DNA of 11,407 nucleotides, from positions 1 through 11,407 of the forward strand of contig JAGVOC010000395.1 in assembly GCA_020052975.1 (NCBI GenBank). Direction: 5' to 3'. Origin of the DNA: Desulfobacterales bacterium. GTDB lineage: Bacteria; Desulfobacterota; Desulfobacteria; Desulfobacterales; RPRI01. The stretch's first letter is position 1; every line of letters starts with the position of its first letter. Below the pieces are notes generated by a model. The model made no database searches. It had not been told where the DNA came from and was given only the letters and a program-made list of their open reading frames with translations. Made by a program: the position numbers and the translations under genes. Shown in pieces: positions 1 to 6,535 of the stretch.

Positions 1-40
1 AGAGCACTTTCTTAATTATATCAATATTATATTCATCTTT

Positions 41-73
41 TTTCCGAAATATTTAAAAATATTTTCGCGGAAA
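41..73. repeat. AT-rich imperfect inverted repeat downstream of the ATPase gene
   Basis: The left arm TTTCCGAAATATTT (41-54) pairs with AAATATTTTCGCGGAAA (57-73), leaving a two-base loop and a three-base bulge. It lies about 50 bases past the stop codon of the minus-strand ATPase gene. Read on the minus strand, the stem is followed by A residues rather than T residues, so it lacks the U tract of a standard intrinsic terminator. It may still protect or end that transcript, but I only claim the symmetry. Confidence 0.35.
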
Positions 74-122
74 TTAGGGACTTTTGAAATTACCTCAATG
101 TATAGCGATTTTGTGGGTGTCA

Positions 123-1319
123 TCATAAAAAATATTTTTTCGTTACAATTTTTGTTGAAATTTCAGGGTAATATTTGACTATTGTCTGAAAGCTTTTTGG
201 AATCGTCTCCTTTTCCCATTTCACTTCAATGGCTTCAACGCCATTCTCTCCGGTCACAATAAAATCAATCTCCGTCTGGTTAGTTGTACGCCAGAAATTA
301 ATCTTGTTTTGAGATAGCTGATCTTTGCATAACAGTTCCAGAAGAAAGAAATTTTCAAATAGATTTCCCTGATCATTTCTATGATCGATATCGTTATAAT
401 TATTTGCGGCATAGTTCCGTAAACCCAGATCCATAAAATATATTTTCGGAGTTTTGGTGATTTCTTTCTTATAATTTCTATAAAAGGGATAAATCCGTTT
501 AATAATAAAAGTTTGTTCCAGAATGCTTATATATTTTTCGGTTTCTTTTCTTGTAATTTTGAGTGATGTCGCCAGGTTGTCAATATTCAAAAGTTGTCCG
601 GACTGGTTTGCCAGCAATCCGGCCATAAGATTGAATGCCTGAGTGTTTTCAACCCGCAAAAAATCTGTAATATCCTTTTCAATATAGCTTTGATAAATAT
701 CCTTGAGTATCATTTTTTTTTCAAATTTTTGCGTTTCTAAAGCCACAGCTGGATAGGATCCGAAAACAAGCATATCAGTCAATGCCTGTTTTTTTGTAAC
801 AGGCGCAGCGAAGCTAAGATATTCGCTAAAAGATAAACGGTGAATCTCAAATTGCCGGACTCTTCCGACCAAATGTTCTTTAAGTTTTGACTTGATTTCA
901 AGCTGGGATGATCCTGAATAAATGATTTTGATGTTCAGGCCAAGGTCATAGAGTTCTTTTAAAAAAAGTCCCGGATTTTTGAGACGCTGAATTTCATCGA
1001 TAAAAATAAATTTCCGGGCATTCTCTTTTCCGATAAATTGAATGAATTCCGGGATGTCATAAAAAAGTTCCTGTAGCTTCAGATCATCCAGATTGAAATA
1101 AAAGATGGATTGAGGTGGAATATTTTTCCGGATGAGATGCTGAATCATTAAAAAAATAATCGAACTTTTTCCAACTTGCCGGCTGCCGATAAGTCCGATA
1201 ATTTTATTGTTGTCTAAGTTATTTATAATATGAGATATAATATCCCTATCTTTAAGATTGAATGAAAAGCCGGCCTTAAAACGCCATGGATTTTGTAGTT
1301 CAAATATCTCTTTAATCAT
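123..1319 (-). CDS. ATP-binding protein, AAA_14/DUF4143 family
   Basis: The 398-residue product has an N-terminal P-loop ATPase domain and a C-terminal DUF4143-type domain. Visible motifs are Walker A GSRQVGKS (45-52), Walker B FIFIDEI (104-110, D108/E109) and a sensor-like SGSS (135-138). The C-terminal part (about 210-398) has a winged-helix-like stretch and ends in a TEIDFIV...EAIEVKW pattern (D352, E365, K367) resembling a PD-(D/E)xK nuclease fold. These proteins are common in bacteria and archaea, often solitary, and their role is largely unknown; DNA-related or toxin-like roles have been suggested. Length is typical and both domains look intact. The gene is clearly AT-richer than the rest of the window and sits outside any operon, which suggests horizontal acquisition (inference). 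The start is the ATG at 1319, preceded by a weak AGGT about six bases upstream. Confidence 0.9.
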   Translation of the reverse strand: MIKEIFELQNPWRFKAGFSFNLKDRDIISHIINNLDNNKIIGLIGSRQVGKSSIIFLMIQHLIRKNIPPQSIFYFNLDDLKLQELFYDIPEFIQFIGKENARKFIFIDEIQRLKNPGLFLKELYDLGLNIKIIYSGSSQLEIKSKLKEHLVGRVRQFEIHRLSFSEYLSFAAPVTKKQALTDMLVFGSYPAVALETQKFEKKMILKDIYQSYIEKDITDFLRVENTQAFNLMAGLLANQSGQLLNIDNLATSLKITRKETEKYISILEQTFIIKRIYPFYRNYKKEITKTPKIYFMDLGLRNYAANNYNDIDHRNDQGNLFENFFLLELLCKDQLSQNKINFWRTTNQTEIDFIVTGENGVEAIEVKWEKETIPKSFQTIVKYYPEISTKIVTKKYFL

Positions 1320-1346
1320 AATATTACCTAGTTTATTTTTAATAAT

Positions 1347-1375
1347 GATTTATATTAAACTATTAATAATGTCAA
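1347..1375 (-). promoter_or_regulatory. Candidate sigma-70 promoter of the ATPase gene
   Basis: On the minus strand a perfect TTGACA (1375-1370) is followed by AT-rich candidate -10 hexamers: TATAAA at 1354-1349 (15-base spacer) or TAAATC at 1352-1347 (17-base spacer). Either would give a leader of roughly 20-30 bases before the ATG at 1319. The -35 match is good, but the -10 is ambiguous in such AT-rich DNA. Confidence 0.4.
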
Positions 1376-1411
1376 TTTCAATTCATCAAAAAAACCCAAA
1401 ATGAACTGAAA
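1376..1411. repeat. Small inverted repeat upstream of the ATPase promoter
   Basis: TTTCAATTCAT (1376-1386) and ATGAACTGAAA (1401-1411) are inverted copies with one mismatch, separated by 14 bases. The left arm abuts the candidate -35 box of the ATPase gene. It could be an operator or chance symmetry. Nothing else recognisable was found between 1412 and 1582. Confidence 0.25.
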
Positions 1412-1582
1412 ACATTATGCCTGCTGCTTGCGGCGGAGAGCTTAAATCTCATTTTAACCGGATTTTAATAAGCGATATTTGAAAAGGTAAGGAGGATTCT
1501 AAACCATTAAACCTGATCAATGGCATGATTGGAAGTAATGCGGCAAAGTTCCTGATATTACCGAGCGTAAAAAACCTTGGCT

Positions 1583-2428
1583 CTATTCTTTCAAAGCAAC
1601 GAATTTATTCATAATTGTTCCAATATGTTCAATGGTGCATTCCACAATACTGCCGTTGTTTAAAGTGACCGGAGGGTCCCTGAATATGCCAACGCCTGAC
1701 GGGGTTCCGGTGGATATAATATCCCCCGGCAGAAGGGTTATGTCTTCACTTATGTTTTCGATTATAAAAGGAATGTCGAAAATCATATCTTTTGTATTTC
1801 CGTTCTGCATTATTACCCCGTCGACTTTGCAGATAAGCCGCAAATTCTGAACATCCCCGATTTCGTCCTTTGTTACAATTGCAGGACCAAGTGGCGCAAA
1901 AGTGTCAAAGGATTTTCCTCTGTACCATTGAGAATCCGAAAACTGCGCCTGCCTTCCGGACACATCATTCATGACAGCGTATCCGGCAACAAATTCATAT
2001 GCATCTTTTCGCTTTATTCTTTTTCCTTCTCTTCCGATAATTACGGCAAGTTCAACCTCCCAGTCAACCTGGCCGCTGCTTTGCGGAAGCAGAACATGAT
2101 CAAAAGGGCCGTTTAATGTATTTGGCGACTTGCAAAAAATAAGCGGCTTTCCCGGGCTGTCAAAACCCCCTTCTCTGGCATGTTCGGCATAATTCTTACC
2201 TAGACAAATTATCTTGGAAGGCCTGCATACCGGACATCCTATTCTGACATCCATTTGCTGACCCGGATCATCAACGGAAGAGACTTTATCAAGCCAGCCG
2301 TTTCTAAAAAACTCTTCCCCTATATCGGGTATTTCCGGAAAGAGTCTTTTCAAGTCAACAACCGTGTTATTACTATTAAGAAGTCCCGGGCTTTCTTCTC
2401 CCTTTGCACCAAATCTGATAAGTTTCAT
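1583..2428 (-). CDS. Fumarylacetoacetate hydrolase (FAH) family protein
   Basis: The 281-residue product is a soluble FAH-superfamily enzyme. It has a short N-terminal domain (1-65) and the catalytic FAH domain from about residue 72. The metal ligands are visible: E124 and E126 in WEVELAV and D155 in VMNDVSGR. So are the conserved KNYAEHARE (78-86), the RGKSFDTFAPLGP loop (K172) and the substrate-binding GTPSGVG (241-247). Family members cleave C-C bonds of acylpyruvates, decarboxylate oxaloacetate, or hydrate/isomerise 2-oxo dienoates of aromatic breakdown. The substrate cannot be read from the sequence, and acylpyruvase or oxaloacetate decarboxylase is as likely as an aromatic-pathway enzyme. 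It is last in the ndk-trmJ operon, and its ATG overlaps the methyltransferase stop codon by four bases (ATGA), implying translational coupling. An AGGG-type ribosome-binding site lies upstream. Confidence 0.93.
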   Translation of the reverse strand: MKLIRFGAKGEESPGLLNSNNTVVDLKRLFPEIPDIGEEFFRNGWLDKVSSVDDPGQQMDVRIGCPVCRPSKIICLGKNYAEHAREGGFDSPGKPLIFCKSPNTLNGPFDHVLLPQSSGQVDWEVELAVIIGREGKRIKRKDAYEFVAGYAVMNDVSGRQAQFSDSQWYRGKSFDTFAPLGPAIVTKDEIGDVQNLRLICKVDGVIMQNGNTKDMIFDIPFIIENISEDITLLPGDIISTGTPSGVGIFRDPPVTLNNGSIVECTIEHIGTIMNKFVALKE

Positions 2429-3204
2429 GTTTTATCCCTTTTTATTTCTTTCTTACCCGAAGCAAGACCATCTTTATAGCACTTCTTGCCATACCAGTCG
2501 ATCTGCCTGCATATACCCCTGATAATACTAACTTCTCTTGCGCGAAGCTCCATGCGTGTAAAAAAATGGCGCAGCTTGTTCATCCAGTAATCGGGGTTTT
2601 CCGGATTTATATAGTTAATTCTGACGAGTATATCCTTAACATTGTCGTACATCCCGTCAAGCTCAAAGCGGCTTGCAAGGCGCGGAGCAAATTTCACCTT
2701 ATCTTCGATTCCCGCAAGGAAGATTTCATAGCACACGATCAGGACAGCCTGTGAAACATTCAGAGATGAAAAATCTGAAGCCGGAATATTAACAAGCTCA
2801 TGGCACAACCGGATATCGTCGTTTAAAAGGCCTCTGTCTTCCGGGCCGAACAGAACAGCGACTCTGTTTTTCTTTGATATTCCAACAAGTTTGCGGGCCA
2901 TTTCTGAAGGAGAAGAAACTGCCGGCCGCTCTCCTCCTAAACGGGCTGTAGTGCCGACCACATAATTAAACGGTGAGATAGCAGCCTTGAGGTCTTCAAA
3001 AACTTCCATTCTTTCAACAACATCTGAAGCTGCATGTGTTGCTAATTTACGTACTTTTTCAATGTCATAGTTTTCCGGGCTGACAACAATAAGGTGCTTT
3101 ATTCCCATGTTGCGCATAGCTCTTGAAGCAGCCCCGATATTTTCAGAATACCGGGGCCGGACCATGACTATCGATAAATTGTCAGGATTTATACCTGCTT
3201 TCAT
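2425..3204 (-). CDS. trmJ: TrmJ-like RNA 2'-O-methyltransferase (SPOUT family)
   Basis: This 259-residue protein has a SpoU/TrmH-type knotted SAM-dependent methyltransferase domain (about 10-165) and a C-terminal helical extension as in TrmJ. The three SPOUT motifs are clear: NIGAASRAMRNMG (22-34), LFGPEDRGL (118-126) and IPASDFSSLNVSQA (140-153). TrmJ methylates the 2'-OH of tRNA position 32 in bacteria; the closest homologues fit that role, but a different RNA target is possible. I chose the ATG at 3204. An in-frame TTG one codon earlier (3207) is the alternative. The ATG shares one base with the ndk stop codon (TGATG), and the 3' end overlaps the FAH gene by four bases, so the three genes are almost certainly cotranscribed. 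Confidence 0.88.
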   Translation of the reverse strand: MKAGINPDNLSIVMVRPRYSENIGAASRAMRNMGIKHLIVVSPENYDIEKVRKLATHAASDVVERMEVFEDLKAAISPFNYVVGTTARLGGERPAVSSPSEMARKLVGISKKNRVAVLFGPEDRGLLNDDIRLCHELVNIPASDFSSLNVSQAVLIVCYEIFLAGIEDKVKFAPRLASRFELDGMYDNVKDILVRINYINPENPDYWMNKLRHFFTRMELRAREVSIIRGICRQIDWYGKKCYKDGLASGKKEIKRDKT

Positions 3205-3620
3205 CAACCTGTAATTTCAAAGCTGTTGAAAAAGTACCCTATTTCAAAGGCTGCCGATTGAGGTGAATCGGAACCGTGCACCACATTCTTTTCAATATCT
3301 GTTGCAAAATCCGCACGAATTGTGCCGGGAGCAGCTTCCTTGTAATTTGTCGCGCCCATCAATTCCCTGTTTTTTGAAATTACATTCTCGCCCTGAAGCA
3401 CCATAACAACTACAGGACCGGATGACATGAAATCAGTCAGGCCGGCAAAAAAAGGGCGCTCTTTATGCACGGCATAAAAGCCCTGAGCCTGAATTTTTGT
3501 CATATTAATCATCTTCATAGCTGCTATCCTGATATTATTTTTTTCAAAGCGTCTTACAACTTCACCAATCAGACCCCTGGATACTCCATCCGGTTTTATA
3601 ATAGACAATGTTCTTTCCAT
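3204..3620 (-). CDS. ndk: Nucleoside diphosphate kinase
   Basis: The 138-residue product is a full-length nucleoside diphosphate kinase, which moves the gamma phosphate of ATP to NDPs and dNDPs through a phosphohistidine. The N terminus [19 protein letters not shown] carries the ATP-binding lysine K9. The signature NVVHGSDSP (112-120) contains the active-site H115. It is the first gene of a minus-strand operon with trmJ and the FAH gene; its stop codon TGA shares a base with the next start. The AAAGGA ribosome-binding site lies ten bases upstream of the ATG. Repeat element D ends about ten bases further upstream, so the mRNA leader probably includes or crosses that element. Confidence 0.97.
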   Translation of the reverse strand: MERTLSIIKPDGVSRGLIGEVVRRFEKNNIRIAAMKMINMTKIQAQGFYAVHKERPFFAGLTDFMSSGPVVVMVLQGENVISKNRELMGATNYKEAAPGTIRADFATDIEKNVVHGSDSPQSAAFEIGYFFNSFEITG

Positions 3621-3643
3621 ATTTTTAAAATCCTTTCAATGAT

Positions 3644-3774
3644 GATGAACTTGTAAAAACTATGTTTTCTCACAAAGGCACTAAGAACACGAAGAAAAAA
3701 TCATTTAATATTAATATGTTAACTTTGTGATCTTTGTGGCTTGGTGTGAGATCCTGACTTTTTACGAAGCCGTC
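3644..3774 (+). repeat. Palindromic element D: shared right end, unrelated interior
   Basis: The right end TGACTTTTTACGAAGCCGTC (3755-3774) is identical to the right end of element A. The left end GATGAACTTGTAAAAAC (3644-3660) is a weaker inverted match that keeps the GTAAAAA core. The interior differs from elements A-C: it is a palindrome whose arms are TCTCACAAAGGCACTAAG (from 3668) and TTTGTGGCTTGGTGTGAGA (to 3751), around an AT-rich loop. The cacaaagg/ctttgtg wording resembles a common intergenic repeat I recall from Deltaproteobacteria (not checked). The left end lies just upstream of the ndk ribosome-binding site. Confidence 0.6.
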
Positions 3775-3937
3775 AATGATGTTTTTATTTGCGAAGCCTT
3801 ACCAGAAGCAAACATTCAAGTCAACAACCGCATTTTGCGCGTCTTTCTGCATATATTCGAAGCTCCCCGCCTCTTTTTATTGACGATAATATTATAATCT
3901 GGTACTTTTTGAATAATTAACCATAAATATTAAGTAT
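3775..3937. other. Unassigned spacer between elements D and A
   Basis: This 163-base spacer is the only non-repeat DNA in the divergent gap between ndk and the DUF3842 operon. Its right half is AT-rich, with TTGACG (3880-3885) only seven bases before TATAAT (3893-3898), too close for a normal promoter, and TTGAAT (3909-3914) 20 bases before TATGAT (3935-3940). The plus-strand operon promoter may be here, but I cannot place it with confidence. No open reading frame or RNA gene was recognised. Confidence 0.3.
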
Positions 3938-4090
3938 GATGGACTCGTAAAAAGTCGAAATTCAGACGGCAAAGTAAAAAGCTCATTATGCAAGGCGCAC
4001 GAATCTTGAGGAATGAGGCGTACTTACTGGTACGCTGCAATGACGAAAGATGAAGTGCAACACAGCAGAATGACTTTTTACGAAGCCGTC
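3938..4090 (+). repeat. Palindromic element A, MITE- or REP-like
   Basis: This element of about 150 bp has terminal inverted repeats. The inner left end GACGGCAAAGTAAAAAGCTC (3965-3984) matches the inverse of the right end TGACTTTTTACGAAGCCGTC (4071-4090). A second, outer left end GATGGACTCGTAAAAAGTC (3938-3956) lies 26 bases upstream, as if two ends were nested. The centre is a hairpin, GCGTAC (4018-4023) with GTACGC (4030-4035). Positions 3957-4057 match element C (inverted) at 98 of 101 bases. The right end stops only ten bases before the DUF3842 ribosome-binding site. No transposase is encoded. Confidence 0.8.
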
Positions 4091-4099
4091 AAGTATTGC

Positions 4100-4104
4100 G
4101 GTGA
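4100..4104 (+). promoter_or_regulatory. Ribosome-binding site deciding the DUF3842 start
   Basis: GGTGA lies four bases before the ATG at 4109 and ten before the ATG at 4115. No comparable site precedes the upstream in-frame ATG at 4013, which is inside repeat element A. Confidence 0.5.
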
Positions 4105-4108
4105 CAGA

Positions 4109-4558
4109 ATGCAGATGGCAGAACAGAAAAAAGCGATCAGAATTTGTGTGATAGACGGCCAGGGCGGCGGAATCGGAAGCGCTATTATCAAAAGATTAAG
4201 AGATGTTCTTTGCGAAACAATTGAACTTCTTGCCCTTGGAACAAATGCCATTGCGACATCCCAGATGCTTAAAGCCGGCGCAAACCGCGGTGCATCGGGT
4301 GAAAATGCAATAGTACAGACCGTTAAACAGGTTGATATCATAATTGGACCTGTCGGCATCGTGCTAGCCCATTCCATGATGGGAGAAGTAACACCGGGAA
4401 TTTCTGAAGCTGTTTCAGCCAGCCCGGCAAGGAAGCTTCTCATACCACTCTCGCAGGAAAATGTTGAAATAGTCGGGGTATCTTCAGCGCCTCTTCCCCA
4501 TATTATCGATGAAATGATTGAAAAAAACCTGAAAGCATATACAAAACAAGGAAGGTAG
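4109..4558 (+). CDS. DUF3842 family protein
   Basis: The 149-residue soluble protein matches the DUF3842 family, whose function is not known to me. It opens with a beta strand and a glycine-rich turn, RICVIDGQGGGIGSAI (about 11-26), like a nucleotide-binding Rossmann loop. It continues with the conserved ANRGASGENA and VGIVLAHSMMGEVTP stretches. The frame stays open back to 4013, but those 32 extra residues are encoded by repeat element A, whose peptide recurs in element C, so the upstream start is almost certainly spurious. The start could also be the ATG at 4115. The gene precedes cooT with a two-base gap. I recall DUF3842 genes next to CooT genes in anaerobes, suggesting a shared role in metal or one-carbon metabolism (inference). 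Confidence 0.85.
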   Translation: MQMAEQKKAIRICVIDGQGGGIGSAIIKRLRDVLCETIELLALGTNAIATSQMLKAGANRGASGENAIVQTVKQVDIIIGPVGIVLAHSMMGEVTPGISEAVSASPARKLLIPLSQENVEIVGVSSAPLPHIIDEMIEKNLKAYTKQGR

Positions 4559-4560
4559 AA

Positions 4561-4749
4561 ATGTGTGAAGCAAATGCTTATCTTATCGGTGATAATGATA
4601 ACAAACTGGTTATGGAATCCGTGGATACCGTTGAACCTCAGGAAGACGGCGTAAGGCTGGTCAGTATATTCGGGGACCAGAAATATATTAAAGCCCATAT
4701 TCACTCTCTCTCGCTTGTTGACCATAAAATTTTCCTTAAACAAAAATAA
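4561..4749 (+). CDS. cooT: CooT family nickel-binding protein
   Basis: The 62-residue protein begins Met-Cys-Glu-Ala-Asn, the CooT hallmark. In Rhodospirillum rubrum CooT, Cys2 is the nickel ligand of a small homodimer that helps mature Ni carbon monoxide dehydrogenase. The rest fits the small all-beta family fold: DTVEPQEDGVRLVSIFGDQKYIKAHIHSLSLVDHKIFL. The length is typical. A strong AAGGAAGG ribosome-binding site (4548-4555) lies at the end of the DUF3842 gene, and the ATG follows that stop codon by two bases. The next gene, ispH-ubiA, starts six bases after the cooT stop. No carbon monoxide dehydrogenase gene is in the window, so the client enzyme is unknown; a generic nickel-handling role is possible. 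Confidence 0.85.
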   Translation: MCEANAYLIGDNDNKLVMESVDTVEPQEDGVRLVSIFGDQKYIKAHIHSLSLVDHKIFLKQK

Positions 4750-4755
4750 AGCCTG

Positions 4756-6477
4756 ATGAAAATATATATTGCCAGGACCGCGGGCTTTTGCATGGGCGTG
4801 CGCAGAGCCGTCGAAATGGCTCTTGATATACCCCGCAAACACAAAGGGCCTATTTTCACTTTTGGTCCGCTTATCCATAATCCGCAGGTTCTTGATCTTC
4901 TCAATGAAAGAGGAATTTCTATTATCAACGATATTCCTGAGAAGGGGGTTGGAACTGTACTTATCAGGGCCCACGGGGTACCCCCCGGCATAAAAAAGAA
5001 CCTTAAAAATTCCGGTTTTAAGGTTATTGACGCCACATGTCCCCGCGTTATCAAGGTGCAGAGCATAATAAGAAAACATGCAAAAAAAGATTATACTTCC
5101 ATAATAATCGGAGACAATAAACATCCTGAAGTAATCGGCCTCATAGGCTATGCAGGAGGAAAAGGGCACGCCGTCGGCAGCATTGAAGATCTTGAATTAC
5201 TTCCGGAATTCGGGAAAGCCATAGTTGTGGCACAAACTACCCAGAACATTTTATTTTACGAAAAAATAAAAGAATGGGTCGGAAACAAATTCCCTCATTA
5301 TAAGATATTTGATACCATATGCAATTCAACCTCTATGAGACAGGAAGAAGTAAAAGAGCTTGCGGAACTGGTTGATGCCATAGTTGTTGTTGGAGGACAT
5401 ACCAGCGGTAATACCCAGAGGCTTGCCGAAGCTGCGGTGCAGGCTGGAAAGCCGGCCTATCATATAGAAACGGAATCCGAACTCGATATAAAGGCTCTAT
5501 CACAAGCGCGCAATATAGGGATAACGGCGGGTGCCTCAACCCCAAACTGGGTGATAAAAAGGGTTCACAGAGCGATTGAAAATATCACATATAAGAAAGC
5601 AGGAGGCTGGCGCAAACATTATTATAATATAGAGCGCTCTCTTCTTCTGACGAATATCTATGTCTCCATTGGAGCCGGATGCCTTTGTTATGCGAATATA
5701 AAGATGCTGGGAGATGCCGGCTATTTCCCATATGTTATCATGTCAATGCTCTATGTTCTTTCAATGCACACTTTCAACAATCTTATAGGAAGAAAAGCCG
5801 ATCATTACAACGATCCGGACAGGGCATCCTTTTACAAAAAGCATCAGTCTCTCCTTGCTTTCCTTGCAATATCTGCAGGCGCCGCGGGTCTTTTTACCGC
5901 ATATTCCATAGGGCTGATCCCGTTTTTAATTCTTTTGTGTATGAGCATAATGGGTCTTTCTTATAATCTGAGGATAATTCCTGAAAGCCTGACAAAAGGC
6001 AGATACAGGAGTATAAGGGATATCCCTGGTTCAAAAACAGCGCTGATTACCGCTGCCTGGGGGATTGTAACTTCACTTCTCCCTGCATTGTCATTACCGT
6101 TTAAGCCGGGAATCCTTATTGTTTTTACATGGTCTGTTTGCATGGTTTTTGTGCGAACCGCCTTTTTTGATATACTTGATATGCAGGGCGACCGTATCGT
6201 AGGAAGGGAAACAATTCCAATATTAATCGGAGAAAAGCGGACGGTGCGGCTGTTGAAATACATCCTTGTCTTCATGATCGCTTTTCTTATTCTGTCAAGC
6301 TCATTTAATCTTGTCTCAAAGATTGGTTATATTCTTTTTATTTGCCCTTTATTTTTGTTTTTTATGCTCACAGTTCACGAGCAGGATTACATGTTTCCCG
6401 GTACAAAGCTTGAATTTCTTGTTGAAACTCATTTTGTGCTGGCAGGACTGATTGCCTTACTGTGGCCTTATGCCTGA
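4756..6477 (+). CDS. ispH: Fused IspH (HMBPP reductase) and UbiA-type prenyltransferase
   Basis: The 573-residue protein joins two enzymes. Residues 1-280 are a complete IspH, the [4Fe-4S] enzyme of the last MEP-pathway step, turning HMBPP into IPP and DMAPP. Cluster cysteines C12, C95 and C189 are present, as are H41, H73, H123, E125, TTQ (161-163) and SGN (217-219). After a basic linker (280-295) comes a UbiA-type membrane domain with about eight or nine hydrophobic segments (298-572). Its second aspartate motif is intact, DILDMQGD (472-479), followed by GRETIPILIG. The first is altered: NNLIGRKAD (341-349) keeps N341 and D349 but has N342 and G345 where NDxxD is usual. The prenyl acceptor (quinone precursor, glycerol phosphate or other) is unknown. 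There is no clear ribosome-binding site; translation is probably coupled to cooT. Confidence 0.93.
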   Translation: MKIYIARTAGFCMGVRRAVEMALDIPRKHKGPIFTFGPLIHNPQVLDLLNERGISIINDIPEKGVGTVLIRAHGVPPGIKKNLKNSGFKVIDATCPRVIKVQSIIRKHAKKDYTSIIIGDNKHPEVIGLIGYAGGKGHAVGSIEDLELLPEFGKAIVVAQTTQNILFYEKIKEWVGNKFPHYKIFDTICNSTSMRQEEVKELAELVDAIVVVGGHTSGNTQRLAEAAVQAGKPAYHIETESELDIKALSQARNIGITAGASTPNWVIKRVHRAIENITYKKAGGWRKHYYNIERSLLLTNIYVSIGAGCLCYANIKMLGDAGYFPYVIMSMLYVLSMHTFNNLIGRKADHYNDPDRASFYKKHQSLLAFLAISAGAAGLFTAYSIGLIPFLILLCMSIMGLSYNLRIIPESLTKGRYRSIRDIPGSKTALITAAWGIVTSLLPALSLPFKPGILIVFTWSVCMVFVRTAFFDILDMQGDRIVGRETIPILIGEKRTVRLLKYILVFMIAFLILSSSFNLVSKIGYILFICPLFLFFMLTVHEQDYMFPGTKLEFLVETHFVLAGLIALLWPYA

Positions 6478-6535
6478 TACGCCGTTAACATATTGAGAAC
6501 ACTCTTATGTCAAAGGGAATACCAGCAACACCGGC

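Noticed and set aside
16..126. 36-residue minus-strand open frame (begins MMTPTKSLYIEV) whose ATG overlaps the ATPase stop codon by four bases
   Set aside because: The ATGA overlap is suggestive, but there is no ribosome-binding site, the DNA is very AT-rich and no family is recognised. It could be a coupled small gene, but the evidence is too thin to call.
1495..1582. Possible gene remnant after the FAH gene (plus-strand translation contains PDITERKKPWLYSF)
   Set aside because: The frame is short, has an in-frame stop just upstream and matches no family I can name.
3880..3898. TTGACG followed by TATAAT as a promoter of the DUF3842 operon
   Set aside because: The spacer is only seven bases, far from the 16-18 needed, so the two boxes cannot act as a pair.
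3644..4090. CRISPR array, because repeats cluster in the divergent gap
   Set aside because: There are only two non-identical palindromic elements, with no regular repeat-spacer pattern and no cas genes.
4013..4108. N-terminal extension of the DUF3842 protein (begins MRRTYWYAAMTKDEV)
   Set aside because: It is encoded by repeat element A. The same peptide reads from element C in an unrelated place, and element B breaks the frame by a one-base shorter hairpin loop, so the element is not protein-coding.
4078..5169. 363-residue minus-strand open frame opposite DUF3842, cooT and ispH
   Set aside because: It is antisense to three well-supported genes and has no recognisable domain.
6478..6535. 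Bidirectional terminator between the convergent ispH-ubiA and CDP-alcohol phosphatidyltransferase genes
   Set aside because: No stable stem followed by a T tract is visible on either strand.
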